Position numbers and translations under genes: made by a program. A stretch of 64,000 nt of DNA from Glandiceps talaboti. Taxonomy: Eukaryota > Hemichordata > Enteropneusta > Spengelidae. The DNA lies in contig NC_135550.1 of NCBI RefSeq assembly GCF_964340395.1, positions 22,870,676-22,934,675 on the forward strand, written 5' to 3'. Position 1 is the first letter of the stretch. Each line of letters starts with the position of its first letter. The notes beneath the pieces were generated by a model that was not told where the DNA came from, made no database searches, and was given only the letters and a program-made list of their open reading frames with translations. This document shows, piece after piece, positions 14,774 to 27,800 of this stretch.

Positions 14774-15958
14774 TTACTTCAGGTTGGCCTCTATGTAGGG
14801 GGCTGGTCCATGGAAAGCTGCAGTGCCAGCAGGAGTTGTACTTCCTGTACCCCTGTCACCGACAAGGTCTTTATCCAAAGGTGGTAAATGGTACACACTA
14901 ATGGGCTTTCTTTTGCCAAGTCTATCCGAGACGGGGTGTCTCAGTCCAGGAGCTGACTTATTGCGTAGTTTCTTGTACAGGTTGGCGTCACATTCGACAC
15001 GAGTAGCACACGAGAGTCCTAATTTGACTGCGTCAGTTGTTCTGTTGTGTATCGATATAAGAGGTTTACCTGTGTCTAAACACAATGACGAAGCAGCTGT
15101 ACCAATGTTATTACCCTTTCGTTTGTGCAGTCTGTGTGATTTGGGTACAGTTTTATCCTGACAAGGAACACCTGCACTTGAAGACCTTAACCGTACACTA
15201 TTTGGTCCACTGCACCGATCGTTGACATTGCTTTCAGTTTTGGGATCGTTTATATCAGTAAGCACTTCTCGGCGACTGAGTTGTTGATGGTGACAACATT
15301 GTTGGTAAGGGAGGTCTTCTTCAGGCCACCCTAAATTATTATCCCTATATTCTGTATCAAAGTCAATGTCATCATAATTTCCATATTTGAGTTGCTCTTC
15401 CAAAGCCTGGCAATCCAGGCGGGTGTCCCCTCCCGCAACACTGGTTATACTAGCGTTAGATAAGTCCGATTCTCCATCGGAGTCTGTCGTGTCATCAAAG
15501 CTTTTTGAGTTCTTTTCATAAAATCCAACCGACGTTTTCGGTCGAATGCGTTTGCTTCGTGCTGTTGACTGAAGGGACATAGACTCAACTGCGCTAATAT
15601 CATCATCTATCTTGTCGGTGCCATTAACACTGTCACTGGCACCTTTGTAATCTTCTACTGTCATAAAGTCATTACGAACCTTGCCTCCTCTGCTTCTATG
15701 ATCCATTGCAGTTCTTGGCCTGGTTAGTCCTTCACGACGCCCTAAATGACCGGTCCATCTTATTTCTGACTCTTTTTCTGTCAAGCCATCGGTGTTATTG
15801 TTATTGATTGTGTGTCTCCTGGTAAGACCCATGTTTTTCAATCGTATCGTTAATTCCTCTTGATCTTGAAGAAAACGAGCCATTAAAACGGCTTTTGATC
15901 GTTCAAAGTCCCGTTCCATTTTCTCAAGAACCGCGTAGTTTTGTCGTGAAGAAGCCAT
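14774..15958 (-). CDS. Unrecognised 394-aa intronless protein with N-terminal coiled coil
   Basis: This is a single uninterrupted frame of 394 codons, far longer than expected by chance in this AT-rich DNA. Its codon use is richer in G+C than the flanks. The ATG has a strong context (AAC before, G after). Residues 8-45 are charged and heptad-like (EKMERDFERSKAVLMARFLQ), suggesting a short coiled coil. The rest is low-complexity and Ser/Asp/Arg-rich, with basic clusters (RSKRIRPKTSVGFYEK, SHRLHKRKGNN) and an acidic stretch around residues 150-215 (DDTTDSDGESDLS; YDDIDFDTEY). No signal peptide or membrane segment is seen. The C-terminus is Pro/Gly-rich (KRKPISVYHLPPLDKD). I do not recognise the family. 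It may be a lineage-restricted cytoskeletal, ciliary or nuclear protein, but that is inference. No neighbour suggests a role. Confidence 0.75.
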   Translation of the reverse strand: MASSRQNYAVLEKMERDFERSKAVLMARFLQDQEELTIRLKNMGLTRRHTINNNNTDGLTEKESEIRWTGHLGRREGLTRPRTAMDHRSRGGKVRNDFMTVEDYKGASDSVNGTDKIDDDISAVESMSLQSTARSKRIRPKTSVGFYEKNSKSFDDTTDSDGESDLSNASITSVAGGDTRLDCQALEEQLKYGNYDDIDFDTEYRDNNLGWPEEDLPYQQCCHHQQLSRREVLTDINDPKTESNVNDRCSGPNSVRLRSSSAGVPCQDKTVPKSHRLHKRKGNNIGTAASSLCLDTGKPLISIHNRTTDAVKLGLSCATRVECDANLYKKLRNKSAPGLRHPVSDRLGKRKPISVYHLPPLDKDLVGDRGTGSTTPAGTAAFHGPAPYIEANLK

Positions 15959-15959
15959 G

Positions 15960-18900
15960 TTGAACTTGCTCCAGGCGAATATCTAGTTGCTATTTGAATA
16001 CACCGAATACTGTCCGCTTTTCAAACTCGAGACTCGTAACTGTTTTTCATGTGTTGCAAGGCGTCCACTTAAAACACAGGTGAAAGCATGGCGTTGTTCA
16101 AAGCGATCTCTGTATGTTACCGCTTCAAAATAATTCTCCAAAATGCTGTCAATATGTGATCTGTCGACTGATCTGTCTATATCATGATATATATAGATTA
16201 CATACTAGTAGCTCCGTGGAAGTTTCCTTTTGTCACCAGTGTTCAAAAACTAGTCGATAGGATACAAAGAACTGCAGGTATTCGAGTTTCTGTAACCGCT
16301 GAATGGTGGCTCTTCCCGTCATTTATCTTACTCCCCGAATTCATATACAGGTGTGAATGTATACAGAAAATATAAACATTCTTATGAGTGGATATGTGTG
16401 ACCTGAAAATTATTTCATATCTACCAAGTTGATTAATATTTGCCAACAGTTAATCACGTGCGAAAACCCGCGTCGTTTACTGAGAAATAGCGACTTATTT
16501 AAACGTGTCTACATAGGTAGAGGAAGCGAGGGTCGACAATGCATGGCACAGCCAACGGTTACCAATGCCGACGTCGTCACAGCAAAACATGCACATTGAT
16601 TATATACAGTGTTAAATGACGGAATCCAATACGAACTTTGTGTAGAGAACAAAACCTTCATAATAATATGAAAGAAGGTCTTTGATTTAGGAAGCTAGGC
16701 ATTTTAACGAGGAGTCCAACAGTCTAGATATTGATTGGAACGAGAAATCAATACGTGAACAGCTCTGTCGCTCTGACTCTAGACTACTCGCTACGTACTA
16801 TTTATTTTGATGATTTCACTGCGTGTATTCAGGTATTTGAGTGGGGGGACTCGACTGTGTATAAAATGGGTAAAGCGTTGCTGAAGTCTAATTCTGACCT
16901 TATACACCTGACAACACTCACCTAGGTTATACCGTGATATTTTATCGGTGTGTGGGGGCACGATTCTTGTGATGATCACACCCCCTCGTGTACCTAAGGT
17001 GTACTTTGGCATTCTTCAACACCGTTCATTGCACGACTACTCATAGATTATTATCAATTGTGATCTTGTTATTTATAGGATTGTGGTTGTTATAACACTG
17101 TCACCAATGATTTGTTATATTGTGCAGAGAAAATTAACAAACCAAGCTGGCGTGATTTTGATTTGTGTCTAGCGGAACACAGACACATTTCTGGCCGCGG
17201 TCGGTCCTCCTCAAAGTCACGTTGTTGTTGTCACAAGTTGTTGTTGTAATTACAGCTCACACCAAACAATGGGTCGCGCAGACAATTTCAATTGAAGATT
17301 TCTAAAACATTAATGACGGTATGTGCCATGAATTAAAACAGTAAGTTTGTCTGCGTCATTATCTACCGAATTGATTGCAAAAGGTGTGAAGTTATGCATT
17401 AGACTACTGACAATTCTATGTATCTATTTGTTTGGCTACTATGTATGATGATGAACAACACGACTGAACTAGATGAGTTACTGAATAAATTGTGAGAACA
17501 GACGCCTATCGGACAGTACAGTGTCAAATAGCAGTCAATGATTTTCTGAGATCAAACATAACGCAACCGTAAGCACGGTGATAATTTTATTTTGAAGATA
17601 TTTTAATATATATTAAGATCTGATGTTACAGTTACAAATGGAATTTTGACACAAAAAACATGGATCATACAATCGTATAGATATTGCTTTAGGGTCCATA
17701 TACTATTAAAATATATTTATTGTAAGTAACACATAAATCTGTTAAAATCTAATTTTGTAGGAATACGACTTCATTTTTGTTTATTTTTACCTTTATTCCC
17801 TTCGTATGTTGTCGTTTGTTTCTGATGTTGACTTTTAGGGACCGTAGGCGCTACGTGGCCGTCTCTTCCTACACCGATATGTATAAGTTGTTAAATCTAA
17901 AAATAAATGTCATTGAGAAGCTGACGGTAATTCAGACATATATGATAGTGGGTGATTGTATTAAACCGTTGAATGCTGTAGTAATAAGGGACCAATATAA
18001 GGCATAATTACAATGATAATGTCGATAATGATGAACATGATCAACGTGGGCACAGTCTGTGAAATTTTGGTCATTGTATACTTTCAAGTTGTTTTATACT
18101 GAAATACAATCGCGTCATTGCTAATGTACTAATTCATTGAATCATGACAGAACATTCACAAAAAATTAATATAAAGTTAAAAATGACATCATCGCATTTA
18201 TAATTTTTATAGGTACAGTTAGAAGTAATTTTTACAACACCTAAAGATGGTTTGCGTATATTTAACTACCTGTATCACACTGTGTCGATATGTCATTGTG
18301 TAACCATTGTATACACCGATTCCAGTCAAACATGGGCTCTCAATTACCGATCAAATATGGAATATCGGTGACGACGACTCGAGCGATGACGAGTCTAAGG
18401 GATATTTATGCAATCATCGGTTCTCTGATGATGGGGCGTCAGGTTATCTGCCTCCATTTTATCAGTGTTAAAATGGAGGCATCCGTAGATGAATTGTGGT
18501 GATCGGGTGACTAGCAAGTTTCTGTCAGCAAAGATCACTTGGTCGCAATGGTATTTCAAGTAGAAGAGAGAGAGGGAGTGTAAGTCCCGGGTGTATGGTC
18601 AGACCCTTTAATTGACACAGCCATATTTCGAAACGAAAATCTTTTAATCGCTGGTTGATCACGGTGTAAGTTCTCAACTGCAAAATTGACTAAATGTTGA
18701 CTATCTACATTAACAAATTTAAATTTTGTCCAATATTTCTGAGAGAGAAAATAATGACATAAAAACACTCTATGATTTGACATATTCTATATATTTAAAC
18801 AAAATATTATTCGTCATCGCAAGAATTGAAGACTGGTCTCACCGCAAGTCGATGAAGCTAACTCAAGTCAGATTTTCTGAGCCACAAGACGTCACCTCTC

Positions 18901-19190
18901 GAGTCCTGCCAGTGAGCAATTCTCTATGTCTCTGAGGGCACAATTAAATTTTAATTTCGCGGTGAAAATTTCTATGGGACGCAAATTACGTTAGTTTCAT
19001 AGGGCACACAACTCGTTCTCCCAAATTTACTACAATTTTCCATTTAATACATAGATTTGGATACAGAAGAAACGAGGGTTATAAAGAGGGGGGGGGGTGT
19101 TATAATTATGTACTCTTTAGACTAGCGCTAGACGACTAGTGCGCTGAATTGATTGTTTGATGATCGTTGAATAGGGCAGCTGTACTTGTT
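15960..19190. other. Intergenic, no supported gene
   Basis: I see no coding exon. The promoter of the (-) gene ending at 14774 would lie just above 15960, but I identify no TATA box. A perfect small hairpin sits at 18450-18480. Confidence 0.5.
18450..18480. repeat. Perfect 12 bp hairpin
   Basis: GCCTCCATTTTA is followed by a 7-nt loop and then its exact reverse complement TAAAATGGAGGC. Confidence 0.85.
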
Positions 19191-19193
19191 TGT

Positions 19194-19593
19194 CCAAGGG
19201 CATGAGGCAACAATTCTGGTGTCTATAACCAATTCTGGTGTCTATAACAATATTGAATAACGTGAATATAGACTACATCAACAAGTTCCGTCAAGTTCTT
19301 GTTTATAATCATTTCAGTATCTTGAATCGCTAATTAATATCTAATTATAATACACAGAGCAATACATATATTTAACTCGATCGAATCGCACTGGAATACA
19401 AATAGAATGTACGGGACGCTGCGCTGGCTGCGCTGTGGAGTGTACCGATTGAATAGCGCCACCAACGGTCGTAGAATTTACTTCTCTGTCTTGTCGCGAG
19501 ATCGAATGATTCGAATCTTGGAATTTGAAAATTCAACCTCCACGAGCTCAGCATTTGCTCAATATTTGCTGAATTTGCTCATTTTCTAAAAAG
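19194..19593. repeat. Tandem duplication, copy A (interrupted)
   Basis: About 400 bp starting CCAAGGGCATGAGGCAACAA, closely matching 20069-20445. It contains a small extra duplication of CAATTCTGGTGTCTATAAC at its start and an extra GCGCTGGCTGC in the middle. Its 3' end is broken by the inverted-repeat element at 19594. ORFs read from both copies (such as those with RFESFDLA) are shared only because of the duplication. Confidence 0.92.
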
Positions 19594-20056
19594 GTATTAC
19601 AAGTTTAAGCAGGAGCATGAGGCAACAATTCTGGTGAAACTCGAAAATGATAATGATGTCATACAGATAATAAAGGCCCAAGTTAGCTATGAGTCACATT
19701 TACATACTTATTACTTCTTTATTTATAGTATATTTTAATAAACTCATTATACACGTCTACACATATTTGTTATTTTGGGTATAGGGCCAGAAATGGAATG
19801 ATTAAAAATATTATATGTATGTATGTACTTGTTCACTTTCTGGTCTTTTAAAAATGTGAAACATTTTTTTTATAATAATCGCAGAAAAAAAGTTTATATA
19901 AATATGGAAGACTCCAACAGAAAAGAATAAAGAAAAAAGAAAGTATACGGATAAACATGGTGCAAAATCGACGCTTAGTGCGCTCGCGACAGCTGACGCG
20001 CTCCGCTGCTTGGCGTGTTCGAGCTCAAACGTATTCCTTGCTTAAACTTGTAATAC
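19594..20056. mobile_element. 463 bp non-autonomous element with 18 bp perfect TIRs
   Basis: Position 19594 begins GTATTACAAGTTTAAGCA, and 20039-20056 is its exact reverse complement. The interior has no transposase ORF. It lies where copy A of the duplication is broken, and copy B supplies the uninterrupted sequence (AAAAAAGGAGGGGTAGGAC). The flanks read AAAAAG on the left and AGAGGGGTAGGAC on the right, so any target duplication is only about 2 bp or is degraded. The segment beside the left TIR carries GCATGAGGCAACAATTCTGG, also present at the start of both duplication copies. Family not assigned. Confidence 0.82.
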
Positions 20057-20068
20057 AGAGGGGTAGGA

Positions 20069-20457
20069 CCAAGGGCATGAGGCAACAATTCTGGTGTCTA
20101 TAACAATATTGAATAACGTCAATATAGGCAACATCAACAAGTTTCGTCAAGTTCTTGTTTATCATTATTTCAGTATCCCGAATCGCTAATTAATATCTAA
20201 TTATAATACACAGAGAAACACATATATTTAACTCGATCGAATCGCACTGGAATACAAATAGAATATACGGGACGCTGCTGTGGAGTGTACCGATTGAATA
20301 GCGCCCCCAACGATCGTAGAATTTACTTCTCTGTCTTGTCGCGCGATCGCGAGATCGAATGATTCGAATCTTGGAATTTGAAAATTCAACCTCCACGAGC
20401 TCAGCATTTGCTCAATTTGCTCAATTTGCTCATTTGCTAAAAAAGGAGGGGTAGGAC
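20069..20457. repeat. Tandem duplication, copy B (uninterrupted)
   Basis: This matches copy A with few substitutions and ends in GAGGGGTAGGAC, a motif also found just after the inserted element at 20058-20069. It therefore acts as an empty-site reference for the insertion. Confidence 0.9.
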
Positions 20458-20459
20458 AC

Positions 20460-21460
20460 TTTGGTGTTCTTTTTCGTCGTAAGCTTGAAACCACATCGCC
20501 CTCGTTCACGGACGCTTTATTCAGTCAAATGATGTTGTTGGGTTATACTCTCTTCTGGTTTATTCGTTTCCAAAACAGCATCCCTAGCGGCAGAACACTG
20601 CAATCTTTTGTTTTTATACACATGGCGTGACATACGTAATCGGCCGGATCTAGCTATAGCTGTTCTCCACAACTCCAATCTAGCATTGGTTGCGCTGTGC
20701 TCATGAGCCCATCACAGCATATAAAGAAGTAGAAAGAAATAGAATCGGACTAGAAAATGATATACTATGAAAACTACGTGACTTTGTACTGTCATGCGCT
20801 AAACAAATTTTCCTACCTTTTGTTAGAAAGGAAGCAGGATGGTTCAAGGAAAAAGATGATTTACATTTTACTGTAGTAAAGAGACAGTAGAGTTTTACAA
20901 CTATTAGTATGACCTTTTCTATAACTAATTATAACTAAATTCTTTATAAACACAATTAGTAGACATATTTTATAAGACAGTAGTTGTCCCCCCCCCCCCT
21001 CTGAAGGATTGTTGAAAATACACAGTTTGTACAGTGTATATGGTTAATGCTTTAAATAAACAATATCACTCAAGTGTGAGGTGGACTAGGTGAGATGTGT
21101 AACAAAACAAACAAACCGTGACATACACCATAACATTCAACCAAACAAGCAATCAATCAATCAATCAGAAATATTGAGATGGTCAGAGAAATGAAATTAA
21201 TTTGCAGTAAATGCGTACAAAATGACTTGAATCTTCGTCTATTTTTGGTTTTTGCTCCTCAGTGGGCTGGTTCAAGAAATTTGGTTCAAATAAAGCCATT
21301 GGTGTGGTGGTTGATGTTCTTGGATAGCATCTCAACTCAACTCAACATGACAAATGCTTTACTCAGCTCTAAATTCAAAATACTTCCTGGTGTGTTTCCT
21401 TTAATAATGGGAAGCAATGAGAGGGGAATTTGACAACAATTATTACTTCTGTTTTTTCTA
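20460..21460. other. Intergenic, no supported gene
   Basis: AT-rich with a poly-C run near 20989-20999 and no convincing exon. It includes the region where MED6 transcription should end. An AATAAA-type signal on the minus strand (plus-strand TTTATT at 21464-21469) lies about 155 bp past the MED6 stop. Confidence 0.5.
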
Positions 21461-21463
21461 GCG

Positions 21464-21469
21464 TTTATT
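21464..21469 (-). terminator. Putative MED6 polyadenylation signal
   Basis: AATAAA on the minus strand, about 155 bp downstream of the MED6 stop codon. Its use is inferred from position only. Confidence 0.45.
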
Positions 21470-21623
21470 TCAAAACTGAAACATACACATCATGACTTAG
21501 AAAAAAGTTTATTAGTCATATAATATACACTGACAACTGAAACTTGTGGCAGTTCAAAATACATACAGAGAAGTAACAACACATAAAATAGACATGAAAG
21601 TGGCAATGAAAGTTACACCGATA

Positions 21624-21827
21624 TTATTTAAGTTTTCTCTTTTTACCAGGTGGTTGCATACTAGAAGGAAATGCACTTCTAGGAATTGATGAGAGAGAGC
21701 TTCTTATACTGGTTGATGTGCTGGTCTGTGATGACTGATTTTCCTCTGTTTTCTCTTCCTTTACAGAACCATGATTCTGCTCTGTTTCTTTGTTTTCTAA
21801 CGTTACTGGCTTTTCTCCAGGTTTTGC
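21624..21827 (-). CDS. MED6 exon 6 (last)
   Basis: Acceptor TTTGTCAG. Encodes AKPGEKPV followed by a Glu/Ser/Thr-rich tail and the basic end GKKRKLK, then TAA. Confidence 0.94.
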   Translation of the reverse strand, partial: AKPGEKPVTLENKETEQNHGSVKEEKTEENQSSQTSTSTSIRSSLSSIPRSAFPSSMQPPGKKRKLK

Positions 21828-24800
21828 CTGACAAACGAATAAAAAACACTAAATGATCAGAAATAGCCATAATCTATGACTCAAAGTTTTGTTTTGATGT
21901 GCTGATGATTAAGATCCAAACTATACCACAAGTTAAAAAGCAGAAGTCTTGACATATAATTGTAGTAGCGACAAAAAACAAGAAAAATGAAGTTTAGTGT
22001 AACTACTTCCTTCCACAAGACCAGAATTGTGGTATTGCCACAGGAAGTAGCCCTGAAAAAGAAAGTATAATGCTAGATAAAGAAATAATTTGCTTTGTCA
22101 CATATCTACATACATGACTTTGGTTTTTGCATTCAATGGGTTATAACAATCAAAATATTAAATTGGGGAGATGATAGTTACAAATGGACACAATTTATTT
22201 CCATTGGTTTTGTTGACTATTACTCATTTGTAAACTCACAATACAGTTGCACAAGTTCCAGTGCAAAGTAGACACAAACTATAGATCAAATTGGCTACCC
22301 TATGTCACACCAGTTCACAAATCAAACCTACGAGAATGTAATCAGTGTTGTCATGACAACATCCTACAAATAATAAACTAAGCGATATCCATTTATTACT
22401 GGGTGTCAAATTGTGATTGATGGAGCAAACTGGAAAAACCAATCTGATTACAATCTGATATTTAGTTGGCTAGTTGCCATCTACAAATATCAGCAATCAA
22501 GATAGAAACATAAACACATGATGACAAGGATGATTTCACCAAAATAATCGTAGGTTTCTCATGACCCGATCAACCCTATATTCTTCAATCTGGTGATGTA
22601 AAATAAAAAGAAATTAATGCCCTCTATGGCAGGATTAGGAACAAATGACAACATCACTGATTGTATGATGGCGACCCCATGAACACATATCTGAGCTAAA
22701 ATCATTATTTACTGCTGAAATTTCAGAACTTTGATGAAACAAATGATTCAAGGTTTCCTTCTGACCTTAACTGACTTTTCTAAGTCATTCAGAATGTTGA
22801 AGTATGATTATGAAATGAAAGTATCACCAAATGTACTCGTACACTTAATTTTTTAATTTAAATTTTATTTTTAACTGACTGACTGACGACCCATCATTTT
22901 TAATTTGTTATGATGAGACACATAGAATTAAGTATGGATGGCCTAAGATTGAACCAAACAACTATCAAACCTACACAACATAAGTTCAGGTAGTAGAACA
23001 TCAAAAGATTGCAAGTACACACCACCAGTACACTTTGATCTTTGACAGCTTTGCAGATTTTTGCTTGCGAACAAACAACTGTCTTAAAAAGTCAAACTTG
23101 ACAAGGAAATTGTCATCTATATTTAATGTGAAATTCATGAAGGATCCAATTTCAGATTTTCAGACTAACTACTATGACTCATAAAAACTGTCGGTGACAA
23201 ATTTATATTTACCTGGACTACTTTTGGGGGGAATTTTCTGGCTAATTCTCCAAGTAAAACATCCACTCTCTGTCTTTGAAAAAATGAACTTAGTTCTTCT
23301 TTTTTCTTCTTTTTCTTTGTTTTCTCTGAAAAGGGGGAAAAATAATCATGTGAAAGTGTCTCATACTTTTACTTGCAACAAAGCCCAATGAAGTTCCCCC
23401 ATTACCAATCATCACCATTGAGGGCAGTCAACTACATCTACCAGGAAGTGCTCACAACGACAATTTCACATCCAATTCTTCCTTGGCAGTGTGCCAACAT
23501 CCTGGAACAATCAACATTTTCTACCAACCACAATTATATTCTTATAAATTTCCTCCATTTACTAGTATGACCAGATACTTGTGATAGAATGTTGTGACTT
23601 TTTCTTCATCAACATTGTCCTAAAACTGGTTGCTTATTAAGGTAATTGGGATAAGTTTGAATTTGAATATTTGAATATTCTAGACCAAAATAACATTGAA
23701 ATATAACCAAAGTTTACAAAAAAAACAACTTTTTGTTCATATGATTTTGGTGGGAACTGCACATGTTTTTTACTTTTATACACTAAGTTCAAAAGGATAA
23801 CAATTAAAAAAAAGAAGATTTTTACGGAAAGTAGTTAGAGCCAAGTTAATGGTAACTACACTTTAACCTTACTATCATACCAATTTAGTCTCAGAAAATT
23901 CAGGTCAAAACTAACAGCTTTTTCAGCTTGTTTCTTTTTCCTTTTCTTTGCAACTGATTGCTATGGTTCAGATGAACACAGCCATAAAAGATTGCCAAGA
24001 CTACCAATAACCAGCTATTATTGTATACTTTCCTTTATTACTGCGCATAATAAATAACTGTACTTGCATCATAGTCTGTAACACACACCATGATATGGCA
24101 CCCTCACATATCAGTTAACCCCTTTCACAGATAGAGCAGGCCTATGAGGGTTTAGCAGTATGAAATACCTCATACACAGTCTACTAGCATCACCACATTA
24201 CACAATCACACACAAAACATTGTGTTGTTGAAGCCCCACTAACTCACCTGTTTCTTGCTCTCTGTCTTTGAACTCCCACCAGTACCCCTTAGAAGGGTGA
24301 TATTTTGAAAAGGATATGGCTTCATCAAAGGCAGACTGGATATTATGAGTAGCAGTTTGCTGGAACAAATAAAATAAACTTTATGAAATTCATTTCATGC
24401 AGACTTTAATATTGTTTATAAAAAGTAGATTAATAAATTTCAAATGATGAGATTTCTTTAGGTTATGAGTAGACAAATGTGTTGCATTTTTTGTAACACT
24501 CTTGAGTACATAAATCAAACCCCTCACATTATGAACCCATTTTTTTGTGAACTAAACAATATCACAGTGAATGAATGTGTCAAATATTACAATTATACTG
24601 ACATTGGTGTGTCTGTTAAGAAAGTATAAGCACCCAAAGCATCAACAAATAAAATTATTTACATATTACAAGGGTTTCCCAGCAAAAGTACAGTTGAACA
24701 TAGAGGGAAAAACCCCCATAAAACTAGTAGATTTCTTTATGCTATCAGTCTGATTTGAAAACCTTAACAAAAAACATAGACATTCTTATGCTGGTGAAGG

Positions 24801-27800
24801 ACTTCTTTAATGATACTCAAATTCATAAGTGGGGTTGCCAGGGTGATTACATACCAAGATGAATCAACAAACTTATCTGGTATACGAAAATTTAATTTTA
24901 TTACATTTCTTGTCTTTGTGTTTTCCACAAATTAAAATAAAGTTGTTTTACATGTAAATGTGTACACAAACACTGCCTGCACTACATTGTGACAGAATTA
25001 AAAAAAAATGGAAATTTATACTTTGGATTGGGAGCTTTTTTAATATCATATTGATGTAAATATTGTAATAAGAAATATAAATTCCAAAACTATTAGATAA
25101 ATAAGCCAGATAGCAATGTACACTGATCATGTTTATTCTGTCATGGCTTCCAGGCCATTGAACCATTTGCAAAGATTACTAACAGTGAAAAAATACATTT
25201 CTGTCATACTGTCTGTATGATCTATCTTCCTTGCAGTTGCTGAGTGTTTCTGTTTTATAACTTTTGACTTTTAGTGTTTGATTTATAACTTTTGTTTGTG
25301 AGCATGAGTGCTTGTTTGACCAAGGGAAATCAAATTATTTTTAGCACATAAAGTACCTGTCTGATTAATACAATTCACTCTTTACTCCAAGGCCATTCCA
25401 ACTGCCACAAACAATGAAAAGTATTTACTCAGGTATTGCTATTTAGTATTAACCTGTTCAGTTCCTGAGGTGAAGGGCTGCATGTCCATATATGGAAAAC
25501 ATATCAGCCATCCTTTCCTTATATGGAAATGACAAGCTTACTTCAAAGAAGAGGGGCATGTCTGTTTATCCTAATGATCAAAACTGTGGGCGGAAGGTTG
25601 CCAAAATCTGTAAATATTCACCACAAGCATGAAACCCATTCTGATCTCACTATCAAATAACTACATATCCATATAAGGATATCTCATGAATATATCTGCC
25701 ATATAAGGAATTATAATTGGCAGTACAGGTATACAAATGAGAGCGCTTTCTAATCTTAATGATCAAAACTGTGTGTGGGTGGGTGGGGAAGGGGGCATAG
25801 CTCATGGAAACCTACAATCACCAAATATTCCATAACATATCACCACTCAACTTTCAAGTTGATATGATTATTGACAAAGAAAAATACTTTTACATATTTG
25901 AGATGACTTGATTATTGTGGTATGTAGTAAACAGGAAATCATATATGTCTAAGGATTGTACATTTAGTCATCATCACAATAAAAGCTTATTACCCTTTCT
26001 CTTTCTGAGGTAAAGATGACCTCATAGAAAATATTGTACCTTTCATTTCTTAAGTTTTCTTGTCACATTTTCAAGTTGTAGTAATTGTTTCAAGACTTTT
26101 ACACTCAGCTCTGTATCATCTCATGAAAATCATCTCTCTCCAGTACAAAATCTTTTTTTTTTCATTTCATTCAGAAGTATAATTTGTTAACCTGGAATCC
26201 ATACTACTCAGTTTTGAAGTAGAACATGACTATGTGAACTAAAAACTGTGGACTTACAGCTACTCCTGTATAGCAGAAAACTTTTCATTCATATAATCAC
26301 AATTACTGTGATGTACGATATGCCAAGGTTTATGAGTGTAAAACTAGTTACCATAGTGACTGACATGTGATTGCAATCATTGGTAGAATACTAGTATATT
26401 AAATGTGTGTGGTTAAGTTCAACAATGTATACCTAATTAAACTCTGTGTTTGATTTTAGGTGCAAATGTGTAAGAAAGTTAATTTGGGCCATGTCATGGA
26501 AAGACATTATCTAAACGGGCATCAGTTTGATGCTATTGTAGGAAGGGGCTATATAAGCCAAGTACTGTAATCAGGTTAAAGCCTACACAAGTACTTGAAA
26601 ATGTATAAGTTTTAGCCTCAGACTACTATAGAAACTGTTCTTTATAGTGGTCTGAGTTTTAGCACAGTCCCTCTATCACTGGTTTTACTAATACAGATAT
26701 CAAAGGTATAAATATGGTAATGAGTATATCACTAGCTTGTCTACATATGTTGACACAGTTTTGGTATTTGTTTTCCTAACACCATGGAAACGGAGAATGA
26801 CATTCCATAACAACAGACTTACAATCATTCTAATAGCAAAGTACAAATCAATGCCTGTAGACTACAATATCATTACCATATATAAATGCGTCATGTTTTT
26901 ATTTCTGCAGTAAAATATAATATCATTTATTTACAGCTAATAATAACCAGTCTGAATGTGACATGCCCTGCTAATGTCAAATTTAAGGTCAAACAGTACG
27001 TAGGTGACGCAAACTTGTACAGACTTGTTTGCTTTGATAAAGCCTTTGATTAAATGACTCTGTAGGTGTACTGCAGATAAAAAGGTGAATGGAAAACATG
27101 TGGGCGGTGTTTATTATTTGAAAAACAACACACACACACACACACACACACACCTGTTATACTGCTGTTCATGACAGAATACAACCTGATGGAGAAAACT
27201 TGAAAACAGTCTGAAATCAATACTAATTCATAGATATTTCACATATATTACCATATACCTTAGAACGGGAAAAAATAGCTTCTGGGCTAAGTCATGGTAT
27301 TATTTATACAAAGCAGCAATATCTTAAAAGTTGAGTTTATGTGTGTGAGTGTTTTTTTAAAATTTTTTTCGTTTTTGTTTATTTGTTTTTTTTTTGTTTG
27401 GATGGGTATTAGTTTTGCTGTATATTGAAAGCTATAGTATTCTACTTTCTGAAGTGTACTTAAAGGGCCATGTTTCAATCTGACATAATCACATAACAAC
27501 CATAACAGTCCTTCATTATTTGCTATTGGCAGAATTTCAGTTATGGATTTAATGACATACTTTAGTATACACACCTATACTAAAATGTGGAAGAAACTCC
27601 TTTTATGCTATCAACTGTACTAATAATGGCAGACAACACACACCAACATTTGGTATTATACTGGAATGCTTTCACTGAGGTTATGTAAGAATTTTCATCC
27701 CCAGTAAAATAGCTTATAAACTCAACTTGCGCAATTCTAAACTTTTATGAATGTAACTAAAAGGAGGCCTAAGAAGGCTCTAAATCTTACCATTCTAGCA

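Noticed and set aside
19372-20509. Several 60-93 codon ORFs sharing RFESFDLA and FYDRW segments
   Set aside because: Similarity is due to the tandem duplication; no sign of coding selection (indels between copies break frame).
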